Positions 11,736 through 23,498 of a DNA stretch of 64,000 nt are shown here, piece after piece (within the stretch, counting starts at the first letter, position 1; the number at the start of each line of letters is the position of its first letter). The position numbers and the translations under genes are program-made. Below the pieces are notes generated by a model that did not search any database, was not told the origin of the DNA, and saw nothing but the letters and a program-made list of their open reading frames with translations. Location of the stretch: positions 206,576-270,575 of the forward strand of contig JXTB01000028.1 in the NCBI GenBank assembly GCA_002914805.1. Direction: 5' to 3'. Origin of the DNA: Parasponia andersonii (taxonomy: Eukaryota > Streptophyta > Magnoliopsida > Rosales > Cannabaceae).

Positions 11736-13499
11736 TCACCTCCAAGCTGAAGCAACAATCAAACTTTTGTCTTCCCACCCAAAATGCAATGCTCCCATTT
11801 CATGTTTGATCTTATATCTATCACAATACTGCCTGATGAGTTCTCTGATCGAATTAACCACATTTGAACTCATTGGACATGAAGTGAATCCCGCCATTGT
11901 CATCCTTGCTCTCCATTTCCCAGCAACCTCGTACCGCTCTATTCTTTCTTCTCCTTCACAGGCAACAATGTTGACTATGTCTCGTGCCAGGCACTGCCGC
12001 TCAACATTCGTCCTGTCTTGACTCTCCCTCGGAAGAGTTGCATCGAGTGATTCGAACACGGCAGAGTAGTAATTGTAGGCCTCAATAAATCTCGGGAAGA
12101 AAGGGGAAGTGTTAGTGTTCACATCTTGTTCTACAACTGTCACGAGTTTCGGGCTCAGGCTCTTCACCATACGAAGGAGCTGGTCCCTCTGGTTTATTGT
12201 TGAGACACTTTCATCGGGCATATGATGGAGCTGGAAGGCAAAGTTTACTATAAGTGCTTCCCCAGGCCGGCAATCCAGCATTGAAGGAGTGACAAGAGAA
12301 GTCCTTGATGCCACTGCCTGAAACTCAAATGGCACCCCGTGCTCTGCTGCCAGCTGCTCAAGCATCTGACCAATGATTTTGAGGCCTCCAACCGATCGCT
12401 GAACTGACTCAGGGTCATCAACCCCAGTTAATCTCAAGTGTGGAGGTTTACTTGTCTTAGAAGCAATTGTTCGTATCAGTGTCATGTATTGACTCCCTTG
12501 GTTTATGTCAAAATCTATTATGTGCACTCTCTTTTCATCCTTGAAAGCTTCAATGATGGCACCATTTGCTGCCATGAATCCAAATTTAAAACACGGGCAC
12601 ACCTCGAATAGGATCTGCATAGCTGCAAGGCGATCAGAAGAGGGTGGCTCTTTGCATTTCAAAGCTTTATAAAGAAACTTGCCCGAGGCAGCCATCCGTG
12701 CTGCAAGGCCTTCCACCATGTAAGCAGCAATCCTCTGAGAAGGTTCTCCTTGAACCGAGACCATCTGCCGAAGCTCATTTATCATGATTGAAGCTTCGTC
12801 TATGTTACCCTCTGACAGAACACCAGCACAATCAATAAGCAACTGCCTGGTAGTTCGAGGAGAAATTTGTGATATTTCTTTGTTGCTGCTGATGCTGCTT
12901 GGATAAGAATCAGATGACGAGGACTCCTTGGGTGAATCGTGGATCAATCCATTCCGGGCAGGGCCAACCCATTCACCATCAACTTCCATGCTTTGGCCAG
13001 AGCCAAACATGTCTTCATCGTCTTCATCATCATTATCATTAAGGAGTGCTCTCTCCAATTCTTGAAGCTTCAACCTCATTGTACTTTCATCGAACTCTCC
13101 TAGATCTGGGCTTGAGCTTTCCAAGTAATCTGATTCAAAATTGGATTGATGGGAAACGTGATCCCTCATCAACATGAAAGAAGCATTACAAGGATTTTGA
13201 GTGGCCAAGTGAGAAACGGATCCTGCTCGGAGCTGGTAAGATGAGGCATCTTGAGGGTTAAATGAATTTCCAGAGATGCTAGAACAAGAGGGCTGTTGTA
13301 TTTCGTCGCTTGGGGAATCGAGAAAGTACTTCTCATAACTCTCAGTGCTATAGGAATCGGTTACATATAAGGTCTTTCGCTTGTCAGATCCAAATGTTTG
13401 GGTTGAGAAGCCGGAGCTATCATTGCTTCCCTTTAATGAGTAAAGCTTGGGGTTTCTGTATGAAGTGGCAGATACCTCAGCAGGCCTAACTAAAGACAT
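11736..13499 (-). CDS. SCL1: GRAS transcriptional regulator, SCARECROW-LIKE 1 (PAT1 branch)
   Basis: Nuclear GRAS-family regulator. The family acts mostly as transcriptional co-regulators, and the PAT1 branch is linked to phytochrome and stress signalling. One uninterrupted 587-residue coding exon, as is usual in this family; Arabidopsis SCL1 is of similar length. Seen: a variable Ser/Asp-rich N-terminus (1-215, with an acidic run at about 155-163), then LHRI (about 217-270), VHIID (325-329 in KRVHIIDFDINQGSQ), LHRII with LRLTGVDDPES between, PFYRE (PFFPRFIEAYNYYS from 466) and SAW ending ASAWR (583-587). All GRAS blocks are present, so it looks functional. The ATG at 13499-13497 is the first in frame after the likely splice acceptor. 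PAT1 was considered, but overall length and N-terminal motifs fit SCL1 better. Confidence 0.93.
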   Translation of the reverse strand: MSLVRPAEVSATSYRNPKLYSLKGSNDSSGFSTQTFGSDKRKTLYVTDSYSTESYEKYFLDSPSDEIQQPSCSSISGNSFNPQDASSYQLRAGSVSHLATQNPCNASFMLMRDHVSHQSNFESDYLESSSPDLGEFDESTMRLKLQELERALLNDNDDEDDEDMFGSGQSMEVDGEWVGPARNGLIHDSPKESSSSDSYPSSISSNKEISQISPRTTRQLLIDCAGVLSEGNIDEASIMINELRQMVSVQGEPSQRIAAYMVEGLAARMAASGKFLYKALKCKEPPSSDRLAAMQILFEVCPCFKFGFMAANGAIIEAFKDEKRVHIIDFDINQGSQYMTLIRTIASKTSKPPHLRLTGVDDPESVQRSVGGLKIIGQMLEQLAAEHGVPFEFQAVASRTSLVTPSMLDCRPGEALIVNFAFQLHHMPDESVSTINQRDQLLRMVKSLSPKLVTVVEQDVNTNTSPFFPRFIEAYNYYSAVFESLDATLPRESQDRTNVERQCLARDIVNIVACEGEERIERYEVAGKWRARMTMAGFTSCPMSSNVVNSIRELIRQYCDRYKIKHEMGALHFGWEDKSLIVASAWR

Positions 13500-15120
13500 T
13501 CTTTTTATGGTTTTTGCTTCTTCAGATATTGAGGGAGATGGCTTTGACCACAGAAGTTCAGTTCTGTATCACAAACTGTCACATATGTTAGAAAGGAGAC
13601 TATCTTTCACTGAAAATTACTCTGCTAAGCTTATTAGAAGACGGTAAAGAAAAGGAAACTCACCGCAGTTTTCTTTTCGCTTGTTAGGATCCCCGTACTG
13701 CATAAGCCAGAAAAATAAAGTTGATCAAAATACCGCAAAAAACAACAGAAGAATTAAAAAATCACTACCAGAAGTTAATATGCATGATGATGAATGGAGG
13801 CGGAGATATTTCTGTTCAACCCAACTAGTATCAAAATTTCAACAGTTTAGACGATGGAGTTGCTAATATTAAACTCTTCAAGATTTTCAGAACATTTAAA
13901 CTGATTGAAGAAGATGTTGGTTATTTTTTGAAATTGGACAGGGAATCATTACATACTTTTTTTATCTCATGTATAGAAATCTTCGTTTCATCGAGGGACC
14001 ACACTATACTAACCAAAGTTTCATCACAAATTTTCTTTCTACTTACACACTTGGAATTTTTTTGTTGATTTATTAAGTTTCTTCACTATGAAAATGATGT
14101 TTATGACCTGACATCTCTTCATTTTCATGGAAAATACCATGATATATTAAAGGACCAAGGAACAAAGGTGTTTGATCCGTATATGCCCATTTTCAGTCGA
14201 TCACGTGTTTTTCAATCAACGGGCTTGGTATATCCTTCCTGAAGTACTAGAAAGACAATATAACCTGTATGAAATTTATCCCTTGAAAACACCTAGCATT
14301 TTTATTTTCTGATAATAAGATTTCTTAGTTAGAAGTAGAAAAAACTCGGTAAATATAGGCTCTTTCGTACCTTTTAAGTCATCAACAAGGACGCAAAAGA
14401 GTGAAAATGAAGTAGACGTCAAGAAGATTACACGAAAATTTCCAGGTAAACATCACTCGGTGCATATTACACAATAACTATACATGTTAAATCGAATTTT
14501 ATTTGCCCCGATAAATAAAAAGCTAAACTTATCAAATGAAATTACAAAGCATTTCAGTAATACTATAGCGCACTTTTACCATGTAAAATAGGCCAAAATT
14601 TCAGCAATTTGGTGGTGATGATCCTCTACTCAGATAAACCCCTTTTTCACGCTCCTTAATATTTACAGAGAATCCCATGTTGAACATGCCAACCCAAAAG
14701 TAGAACTCATTTCATTGACCACAAAATTGAAGAAAGAAAATCCGAAAGTACTACCCTTTTGACCAGGACAGAAACCTAGGCTCATGGGAGTGGTAAAATG
14801 GACCAAAATCACTGACAAATGAAACCTTGACTTTTGATGATAGTTTACAATTGCAGAAAAAGAAAACCACAACAATCAAAACCAGGCAAAACATGCATCA
14901 AGTTAAGAAGGTTATACTGAGGGTGCACAAATCCAGGACCAACCCAGAGAGAACATGCAGAACAGCAGATATATAAGGGAAATTCAATTCATCACAACAT
15001 ATATCAAATAACACAAACAAAAGATAGAAGAACAGCTTTTCAAAAAGGAAAAAAGTAGAAGGAGAGAGAAGAAAACTATCTTTACCTGCTACAATAAGGA
15101 AAAACCTCAAGAATCAGAAC
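13500..15120 (-). promoter_or_regulatory. Probable spliced 5' UTR of SCL1
   Basis: Splice sites on the minus strand fit a three-part leader. A donor AGCAG|GTAAA lies at 15085. A 34-bp exon at 13697-13664 is flanked by TTATGCAG and GTGAGT. An acceptor GATACAG lies just before 13563, leading to the ATG at 13499. The intervening DNA (13698-15085) is AT-rich and has no coding signal. The leader exon upstream of 15085 is purine/pyrimidine-biased, as plant leaders often are. Inferred from splice signals only. Confidence 0.5.
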
Positions 15121-18100
15121 CAGAGATGATTCTGGCAGTCGAAACCTGTAATTCAGTTGAAACCCAGACGGAGATCAACCCAAAATTTTGTTTTCAAGAG
15201 AGAGAAAGCTTAGGATTTGACCTCAAATATAGACAAGAGAAAGAAGCCAAAAGGCAGAATGCCTCCTTGTTGATGTCTTTTTCTAAGAAATTTTTATATA
15301 AAAGATTGTGAGGTTAGGTAATGTTGAAAAGCAAGGAAAGCACTTATCAAACCAGAGAAGTAAGACACTTACAAACTTGGTAATGAGAATTATAAACAAA
15401 TGAATAGAAAATTAAAGATGACCCAGATAAGGGAATTATTAAATACCAAAAGAAAATATGTCTTACATGTTGGTTTTTAAGGATTTTGAGCCACCCATTT
15501 GAAGAATCTGAACAATCAATATTCCAAGACTTTTAATTGCTTAAGTACTAAATGCCCATTTGATGAAAATTTATTATCTTCTGGAATCTAATAAAGTATA
15601 CAAGAAAGAGAAAAAAAAAAAAAAGGCTGTGAGAACAGAAAAACTCACCCCACGTTTGGTTTCAAAGAAGCTTCGCAGCTAAATCAAAATTTCTCTCTCT
15701 CTCTGAATGCATTTGCTTAACTTTTACCCTTTTCTTGCGCGTTCCTTTATCCCTGTCTGCATGTTTATACCAACTTGTCTGACTTAAAGAAAAAAAGAAA
15801 AAAAAAAAACATTGTTTGACTAGAACTACAATATTATCTGCTAACTGCGCTACAAATGTACCATGATAACATGCCAAGCAAGTCTAGTCTCCACTTTTTC
15901 CAGCCAATCCTAACCCTTCATTTGCAGACTAAGCAACAATCCACGGTACTAAATTCATTTCCCAAAAGGGGTGATGTTAATTTATGAACATCAAAAGGAA
16001 AAGCTTTTAGAAGGACCTTTTAATGTTTTCTACGCAATTTCATAATATGATAATTAATGTAATTAAGATTTAGAAACATTCAAAGATCATTAGCACTAAT
16101 ATGGTATCTATTTAGTAAAGGCATATTTGTCGACATGAGGGCTTTTAACTGTCACGGATTAATACCATACTTATTCACTTTAAACAGCAATTTCATACAC
16201 AAAACTTATACTGGTTCATTCTCAGTGTCAGAGATACTTCTAATTTCTTTTACTGTAATGAAAAAGAATTACAGCCTGAATCGACCTACAAATACGTTAA
16301 ACTGTTATTTTACCTAAGACAATTTTTGTAGTATAATTAGGCTTATTACAGTCTGCTTATTACAATAAGAAATCATTTTCTTTTTTTAAATCGAGACTAG
16401 ATAGATGTAATCATAAGACTCATTCTAATGGAGAGGATTATGATGCATTAGCACGAGATTAGACGCAATCGACGCCTGCAAAGTTTTTCTTGCAGGCAAT
16501 TATTCCTCTAGAAGGGGACTTGGACAAGTGGTGAAATACTAAGCTAAGTTGTACGGTCAGAGTGAAAAAAGAAAAAAGAAAAAAAGAAAAAGTGGGTGTG
16601 GAATATGGTGGTGAGAGTGACGTGGATCAAACATCATTGAACAGAATGCAATGCATAATAGTGGTGCTGCTGTTTAACCTGGTACGGTAAGCACTAAAGA
16701 AGACAAAGTCAAAGGTTTTGCAGCTCCTTCTCCTTCTTTATTCATAACTTTTGACCAATCTTTTTCAGCCGTGTTTGTAATCTTTGATTGCATATTTCAT
16801 TTTTCAAAAGCGTGTACACTTTCACAAGGAAAATGTTGGATTTGGACCCCTTTTTTATTCATAGGTAAAATGGCATATAACTCCTCATGATTTTCGTGGC
16901 AAAAGCCGCAAAATAAATAGAATTAAGTTCTTTTTTAGTACATTTTTTTCTAAAAATAAAAAAGACAGCTAATTACTTAGCTCACATAGCAATATGAGGC
17001 ACAATATTAAAGAATAAACTTTGGAATGAAACGAACATCTTGTTAAAAGTCAATCCTATTGTTTGTTTTGTACTTTTAAGTTTTAACAAAGAAATTTACC
17101 ATTTTCATTTTGTTTTGGAAACACAATTTCGATGAATTTGTTACTTCCTTTTTCCCACCACCTAAGGAGGAACATGTCAATTTTTTTAAGGAAAAAAAAA
17201 ACCGAAATTTCTCTTTTTGTCCTGCTGAAATGAGTTTCAATCAAATAGTAAAGTATCTTTTATATTTCTTTTTAAATTTCATGCCACTACAATTTTCAGT
17301 ACTATTTTAACTATACTCCATGAACCAAAACGCCACATGAAAGCTTAAGATGTGAACCCATATACCTTCATTTTGAGCGGGAAAGGCAATTATTTTAGTA
17401 GGCCAAAAATGTTTAGAAATCCATAAATGGAATTTATTATGTTTTTTTCTGATATTGTATGCTAATAATACTAAATGATTTTTCTTTTTAATATCAAATC
17501 CTAGAACATGAGATAAAATATCTATTATTCTTATCAATTATTCACTACTGAGTTCCAACAAGTAAATATAAGCCCGGTGAGTTGATAAAATCTTCATACA
17601 ATTCCCTTCTTAATCTCCTAATATTCACTCTCTTTTTTTAAAGATTAATACCTAACTCTTTTATACCCAATTTAATATTTTACCTTTTTTTCTCATTCAA
17701 AAAGAACAATCTTGCCAAGTGTTACATTTTCTTCTTGCCCCATAGACAACGAGAAATCAATTCGAGTGATGAGCATCTCTAATGGAAAAGGAATCATATA
17801 TTTCATCAATAATGGGTTAGGAATTAGTCGAATTATTATGCTTTTGAAAAAAAGTAAAAAAAGTAAAAAAAAAAAAAAAAAACTATTGGATTAGGTGATT
17901 ACTGATTAGTGCTTTTAATCAATTCTAGTTTTATTATTTTAACCTTCGGTCCTAATCATCCTTCTCTTATCTTTATCCACACCAAGATAGTTGTCCTCAG
18001 TCAGGCGCCATATAAATGGACCAGATCTCCATCATCGAATAAAAAAAACAAATCATTATAATACTTGAAAATATTTTAAGGTATGGGCAAAAGAAGTTTG

Positions 18101-19279
18101 GTAGGCTGACACTAGGAGGTTGAACATTAACACTCTATTATGCTCAACGTTTTTCTTTTTTGTCATATTCTCTTATAAGGTAATTAAGTACTTATATGAA
18201 AAGAGCATCTACTAACGATATAGACTTCTATACATCATATTATGTTGTATCAAAAATAAAAGTTGACGAAATATCATGATATATAATGAAATTAAAAATG
18301 TTAAATGAAATTTCATTAAAAAGAAAAGTGCTAAAAGACATTTGTGGTACTAAACACTGCGTAAATTTATATATTGGTCCTAGGCCACCATTAGTGTGTG
18401 CTAAGAATAACAGATACCTCGCATCATTAACTTAATAATATTTTATTCAAAAAAAAAACTTGTCAATAATTAAATTTTATAAATTATGCATTTCAAGTTC
18501 AGCTAATGTGGTAAAATGGAAATTTTCTCAAGTAAAAAAAAGTTCTATATTTAACATTTGTCAAAGCCAAGCAAACTATATATTTTTTTTCTTTGGGGAT
18601 AGTTACAAAAATCTCCCATGTATTTTGCCTAAACTATACAATACCCCTTCGTTGTTTAAAATGACAAATGGAATTTCAATTTATAAATAAATTCATCCCT
18701 GGGTCAAAATCAAAACATGCAAAGACAAAAATACTTTTAGTCAAAACCTAAGGCAGACCTAAAATATGAATAACAATAAAACTAAAGAAACCAAAAAGTT
18801 TACACAAATTTGGTGAAATACATAACGAGTTTTAGAAAAATACTCTTTTAAAATTAATAGAGGTGTAAAAGAATAAATATACCATTAAATCAAGAAGGCT
18901 AGATAAATGTGTCTAGCAACTCGATCCAACCGAGGAAAGAAAATAAGAATATTAAGCATTTGACAAGGTATCAAGAGCACTAAATATGATATTGAGAGCA
19001 TTAGACACAATATCAAGCGGTGTCAAATCACTTGATATATAAAGCGTTAGACAAAATATCAAGCAATTTAATTCTCTTATGTCTAATCAGATCTGAACCT
19101 TTGATAGAATAAGTATTACTTTATTTTTTTCTTCATTATAAACTTAAAACCTAAAAAGGATATTCACAAACAAAAACTATCAATATAGGTACATTTCCTA
19201 AAAGGAGAAAAATGTATATTTTGCCAAGAACCCTATCATTATAGCTTTTATTTTGAACATAAATTTCAAGTTGACTTAT
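15121..19279. other. Intergenic: SCL1 upstream region and AT-rich DNA
   Basis: The part near 15120-15900 is the likely SCL1 promoter and has CT-rich runs (for example 15685-15700). The rest, to 19279, is AT-rich with short homopolymers. A degenerate set of phrases like TTAGACA..ATATCAAG recurs around 18955-19080. No gene, RNA or bounded transposon could be supported. Confidence 0.5.
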
Positions 19280-19287
19280 ATTTTGAC
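19280..19287. repeat. Left 8-bp target duplication of the hAT element
   Basis: ATTTTGAC immediately before the element; the identical 8 bases follow its right end at 21415-21422. An 8-bp duplication is the mark of hAT insertion. Confidence 0.9.
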
Positions 19288-19940
19288 TAAAGCTGGCAAT
19301 TCGGGGCGGACTCAACGAGTTGGTCTGCGGCCTGGTAATTTTAGGGGCCAAGCTAGGAGCAAGGCTAGGCTGGGCTTGGAATTTCCGGCCCGACTCGATA
19401 TTTTTTTATTCTGTTTTTTTGGGCCCAGAATCGTCTAGGCCCTTAATATGTTTTTTTCAAAAAAAGTTTTGGTCCAAGCCTTTGTCCATGAAATTCTTAC
19501 GATAACTTATGTGTCATTGGGACTTATATTTGTTTTTTTAGAGTTTAAAATATTTTTTTTTAAAAATATTTTCTTACACTATAAATACTCTACACTTTCC
19601 ACTCTTTTTTTACACTTATAAGTTATAATTTTCAAATACTCTCTTATTATCTCATTCTTTCTCTCTAAATCTTTAATTATATTTTCAATTTTATCTTTTT
19701 CTCTCTTATCTAATTACTATTTACTAATTATTAGTAATTATATTTTATAGTCTCCAAACTCTCCACAATTCATAAAACTTAATTCAAGTTACGATTTAAT
19801 TTATTTATCATACTTATCTTTTCAATTTCATTGTTTTATAGTACATTTAGTTGTTTACTATTATTATTAGTATAATAGTTAGTAGTTAGTAGTTAGTAGT
19901 TACTAGTTAGTAACTTAATAGTTTTACAAGACTCTGTTTT

Positions 19941-20290
19941 TAATTTCAATTAAGTTAGTAGAAAATTTATTAGAATATTTTTAATTTCAATTAATGTGTA
20001 ATTTATAGTTGTTTACAATTAAGTTACTAAAAAGTGTATTAGAATATTTTAAATTTCAATTAATTTATAATTTATAGTTGTTTACAATTAAGTTAGTAGA
20101 AATTAGAAAGTTTATTAGAATATTATATTTTTAATTTCAATTAATTTGTAATTTATAGTTGTTTATAATTAAGTTAGTAGGAAGTTTATTAGCATACTTT
20201 TAATTTCAATTAATTTGTAATTTGTAGTTATTTATAATTAAGTTAGTAGAAATTTTATTAGAATATTTTTATTTCTAATTAATTTATAAT
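19941..20290 (+). repeat. About 70-bp tandem repeat, roughly five units, inside the hAT
   Basis: The phrase TTTCAATTAATTTGTAATTT, followed by a TTGTTTACAATTAAGTTAGT-like phrase, recurs at spacings of about 69, 80, 69 and 71 bp. The array ends directly before TTTAATTTAG and the transposase start at 20305, so it sits in what would be the leader or first intron of the transposase gene. Confidence 0.8.
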
Positions 20291-20304
20291 TTTTAATTTA
20301 GGAT

Positions 20305-20397
20305 ATGGATATGTCAAAAAATATCCCTATTGACTTGGAAATGAATGATGACCAAATTCGTATATTTGAAAAGGGTGACCAAGTTCCTGAAATGTAA
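20305..20397 (+). pseudogene. hAT transposase N-terminal fragment
   Basis: Thirty codons from an ATG just after an acceptor-like TTTAATTTAG, starting MDMSKNIPIDLEMNDDQIRI, then a stop. The acidic start resembles the N-termini of plant Ac-like transposases. Downstream codons stay open only in short runs. Assigned mainly by its place between hAT ends. Confidence 0.45.
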
Positions 20398-20678
20398 ATT
20401 AATCCAAATACTAGTGAAAGTTGTTCATAATTTCAAGATAGGTATTCGTTGAGTGCAAGCATAACCTTCAAACATGCAAGGACAATCAAAGAATAAGTCT
20501 TTTTGGAGCATGATAGGTTCTCGTTCTCAAAGGCATGGTCGTGACTTATCATTAACATCATAAAGTTCAAGTCAACCACTACCACCAATTAATTCACAAC
20601 AATCCTTTGAGCTTATCTAATATATTGACTAGATTTTGATATCGACCTCGATGATGAGAACTTTAAAGTTTTGAACTG

Positions 20679-20906
20679 GTGACAAAAACGTCAACTGAGA
20701 TTCTTAGTGCTTTTACCCGTGATGTTTTAACAATTCTGGTGTTTACAATTTCCTCAGAGTCTGCTGTTAGTATAACTAAGATGATAGTAGATGAGCGGAG
20801 GATTTCATTAGCTCCTGAAATAGTTGAAGTGCCAGTATGTGTTAAAGATTGGGAAAAAATGACAAAGCGAAATCAAGACACTATTCGTATTTGTAACGAA
20901 GAATGA
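20679..20906 (+). pseudogene. hAT transposase C-terminal dimerisation domain
   Basis: The 75-codon open stretch includes LSAFTRDVLTILVFTISSES, then a diverged VDERRISLAP...VCVKDWEK. It lines up with the hAT dimerisation motif (LS..ARDVLTIPVSTVSSESAFS...R..L.P..VEAL.C..DW). The catalytic core that should precede it is absent, so this is the tail of a deleted transposase gene. The reported first Met is only an open-frame start, not a true start. Confidence 0.85.
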
Positions 20907-21414
20907 CCAAAAATTTTAATAACTTGGACATGAACGATGATGATGAGTCATAAACTCATAATTAATGATATATTAATTTCTTAAGTAATAATTTGAGTTA
21001 TAATAAATGATCATCAATAAAATCAAATTTCAATATTTCAAATTTATTTGTTTTTTTTTTAACTTTTTATTATAATTCTAAATAGTTTTCTTAATAGTTT
21101 TGTTTTTAAACTGTTTTTAATCAACTACTCAATTTCAACTTATATGATATATCCTATTTAATTATTATTAATTTTTTAATAATAAAAAAATAACATATTT
21201 AGTTTATGTTATCAATTTTTTTAAATAAAAATTCAATTAAAAAGTTTATTAAACTTAACATATTTTAAAAGAAATTTTAAAAAAATTGCCAAAAATAAGC
21301 TAAACTGGCCTATTAAAAAGCTCGGTGGGGCAACAGACTGAGCCGAGCTGACCCGCTCGGCTACTTAAGCCCATATGGACAGATCAGGCTGGCCCACCCA
21401 TTTTGTTACCTTTA

Positions 21415-21422
21415 ATTTTGAC
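21415..21422. repeat. Right 8-bp target duplication of the hAT element
   Basis: ATTTTGAC, identical to 19280-19287. Confidence 0.9.
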
Positions 21423-22973
21423 TGAGGGTATTTTTTTTGTTTCTCAAAAAAGAAGCTTTAATAAACTTTGACCGAGACATGGATTTGTTGATAATCTGAA
21501 ATCCAAGTGGGAGATTTTATAATTTTCCGAAACTAAAAGTAAGTTGTCTAATTTAAACAAAACTGAACGAAGGTATTTTGTAATTATCCCTTTTCTTTGG
21601 GAGTCTTGACAAACTTGGAAGCTAATTTAAGTGGCCAGAATTGTGGACTTTTGCCTCTTTCTTAAGTGGTTGACTGAAATTAAAGAAAACGAAATAAAGG
21701 AAAAAGAATAGTAAATGATCTATTTGGAGTTTCCAATTGAAAAAATAGCCCGTTGGTTTAAACTGACTTTTGTGTACCCTTCAAGAACTACTCGGTGATA
21801 GCCTCTTTGATAATTTTTATCTAATTGAAATCAAGTAAAACTATTCAATGTTAAGTAAAACTATTCAATGTTTATCCAGAAAAAACAAAAATAAAGATAT
21901 AAAACTACAACTTGAATGGTCTAAAAATAAAGATATAATAACAATAAAGACTTCCAAAAATAAATATATACTTCAATATGGGGCAGCAAGAAAGTAAAAG
22001 AAAACGTAAACAACTGGGACTTGATTGGATTAAAACTCTGTCCGCAATCTTTTTTTTTTTTTTTTTAAACCTCAGAAATAGTAAGAATATATAGTGAATG
22101 GTGCCATTGTTTCTCGAATTTTTACCGGTTTGCATATTGGAAGGTACCAGCCAACTTATTGTCTTTTTCGAACCAAAAATCCGTTAGAGCTGTCAGAAGG
22201 AGAGAAAATTTACATTATTTATTCCTTAATGTTAAACCTTTTTGATAATTTAGCCCATAATTTGTTTGTTTATTGTCATTTAATCTCAATGAACTATTAT
22301 AGCATCCTCTACATTCTTTTGAGGCCACTTAAGGATTTTTCTTAGATAATTGTTGTATCAATATTATTGGTTTTATTGGTTTCTCCTCACGATACCCCCA
22401 ATATTATTTGTTTAAGACGACGAAATTTTCCAAAGCACTAACAGTGCAAAAGATACAGTACTTCACCGATAACCAATGCCAAAAAGTGGGGGAAAAAAAA
22501 AAAAAAACTACACAAGTACCCCTAGTTTACGTCAAAACTACAGAGACACTGTCGAAAAAAATATTATGGTAACATCTCTAAATTTAGAAGAAAAGAAATA
22601 TACCTTTGATAGGGTAAACAACGTCGTTGGTTCCTACATTTTAGCTGCTTTGTATATTAGTTCCCAACCTATTTTTTTAGCATTCAGCTACTTAACATAC
22701 TAATTTCTTGGCATCTTGTAGTCCTTTCGTTTTTTTTATCAAATTAAGAGACCATTAGGGGCCATGTAAAAGGTGGGAAATTTTGCTCCATTGATTTGAT
22801 CCTTAATGTTTACCTATGTGGCGATTTGGTCTTTGTATTTTTATTTTTTGGAAGTTACACTACTAATCATTACCTCGAAAAAAAAAATCGTGCTAATTCT
22901 TGTTACAATTACGGTCATATCCCTTGTAATAAAAACATTTATAGTGATACCCCTTGGGTCTAAGAAAAGATTA
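21423..22973. other. Intergenic AT-rich DNA
   Basis: No gene, RNA or bounded element found on either strand between the hAT and the copia element; only short A and T runs. Confidence 0.55.
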
Positions 22974-22978
22974 GAAAC

Positions 22979-23433
22979 TGTTAGAATTTTAGTTTGTTAG
23001 TTTTTGTAATTGTTTTGTACTTTGTCCTATATCACTTGTGTATAAATATTTGGGGTCTACGGTTGGTTATAAATAAAATCTTCTGTAATTGGTTTTAAAT
23101 CATTCCAAAATTAGTTTCCTTATTGGTGAAGACCTTTATTCTTAAGGACCTCCATAGTTTTATTTTTACCTCTTTTCTTATTTGTTTCTGGGTTTTTGTA
23201 TTATAGCCCAAATTTTGTATTTCTTCTTTTTTAACTTAGTGAAGTGATCAGCAATACCCCGAGGACGTAAGTAATTTGCCAAACCTTTTGTGTTCTCCTT
23301 TATTTTTGCATTTAGTATTTTCTGCGCATTTTCTGTTTTTGTTAATTTCAATAGCTAGTTGGTAGTTTATATTTAATATTGTCTTAGTATTAAATATAAG
23401 CATTTTGAGTAGTTATGCTTCCGCTGTATAACA
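22979..23433 (+). repeat. 5' LTR of the copia element
   Basis: 455 bp from TGTTAGAATTTTAG to CCGCTGTATAACA. Shares a TATAAATA-containing core with the 3' LTR and is followed at once by the primer-binding site. Confidence 0.9.
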
Positions 23434-23435
23434 AG

Positions 23436-23447
23436 TGGTATCAGAAC
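23436..23447 (+). other. Primer-binding site of the copia element (initiator Met-tRNA type)
   Basis: TGGTATCAGAAC, two bases after the 5' LTR, is one base from the usual TGGTATCAGAGC complement of plant initiator methionine tRNA. Confidence 0.85.
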
Positions 23448-23498
23448 AGCAGGTTCACTCTAGGCTTTGTTTTGTAGCTATTTGAAATATTAGCAGAA

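Larger units (their letters stand above)
19288..21414 (+). mobile_element. hAT-superfamily DNA transposon, internally deleted
   Basis: Bounded by an exact 8-bp duplication (ATTTTGAC). Ends are imperfect inverted repeats: TAAAGCTGGCAATTCGGGGC at the left against TAAAGGTAACAAAATGGGTG read inward from the right. GC-rich subterminal blocks (GGCC/GGGCC/GGCTC words, 19300-19440 and 21315-21405) stand out in AT-rich surroundings, as in many plant hATs. Inside are a short transposase N-terminus (20305-20397) and the C-terminal dimerisation domain (20679-20906), with most of the transposase missing. It cannot be autonomous. A 70-bp tandem array precedes the N-terminal piece. Confidence 0.85.

Noticed and set aside
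19253-19505. Open frames over the GC-rich left end of the hAT element
   Set aside because: They lie in subterminal repeats of the transposon and have no protein similarity.
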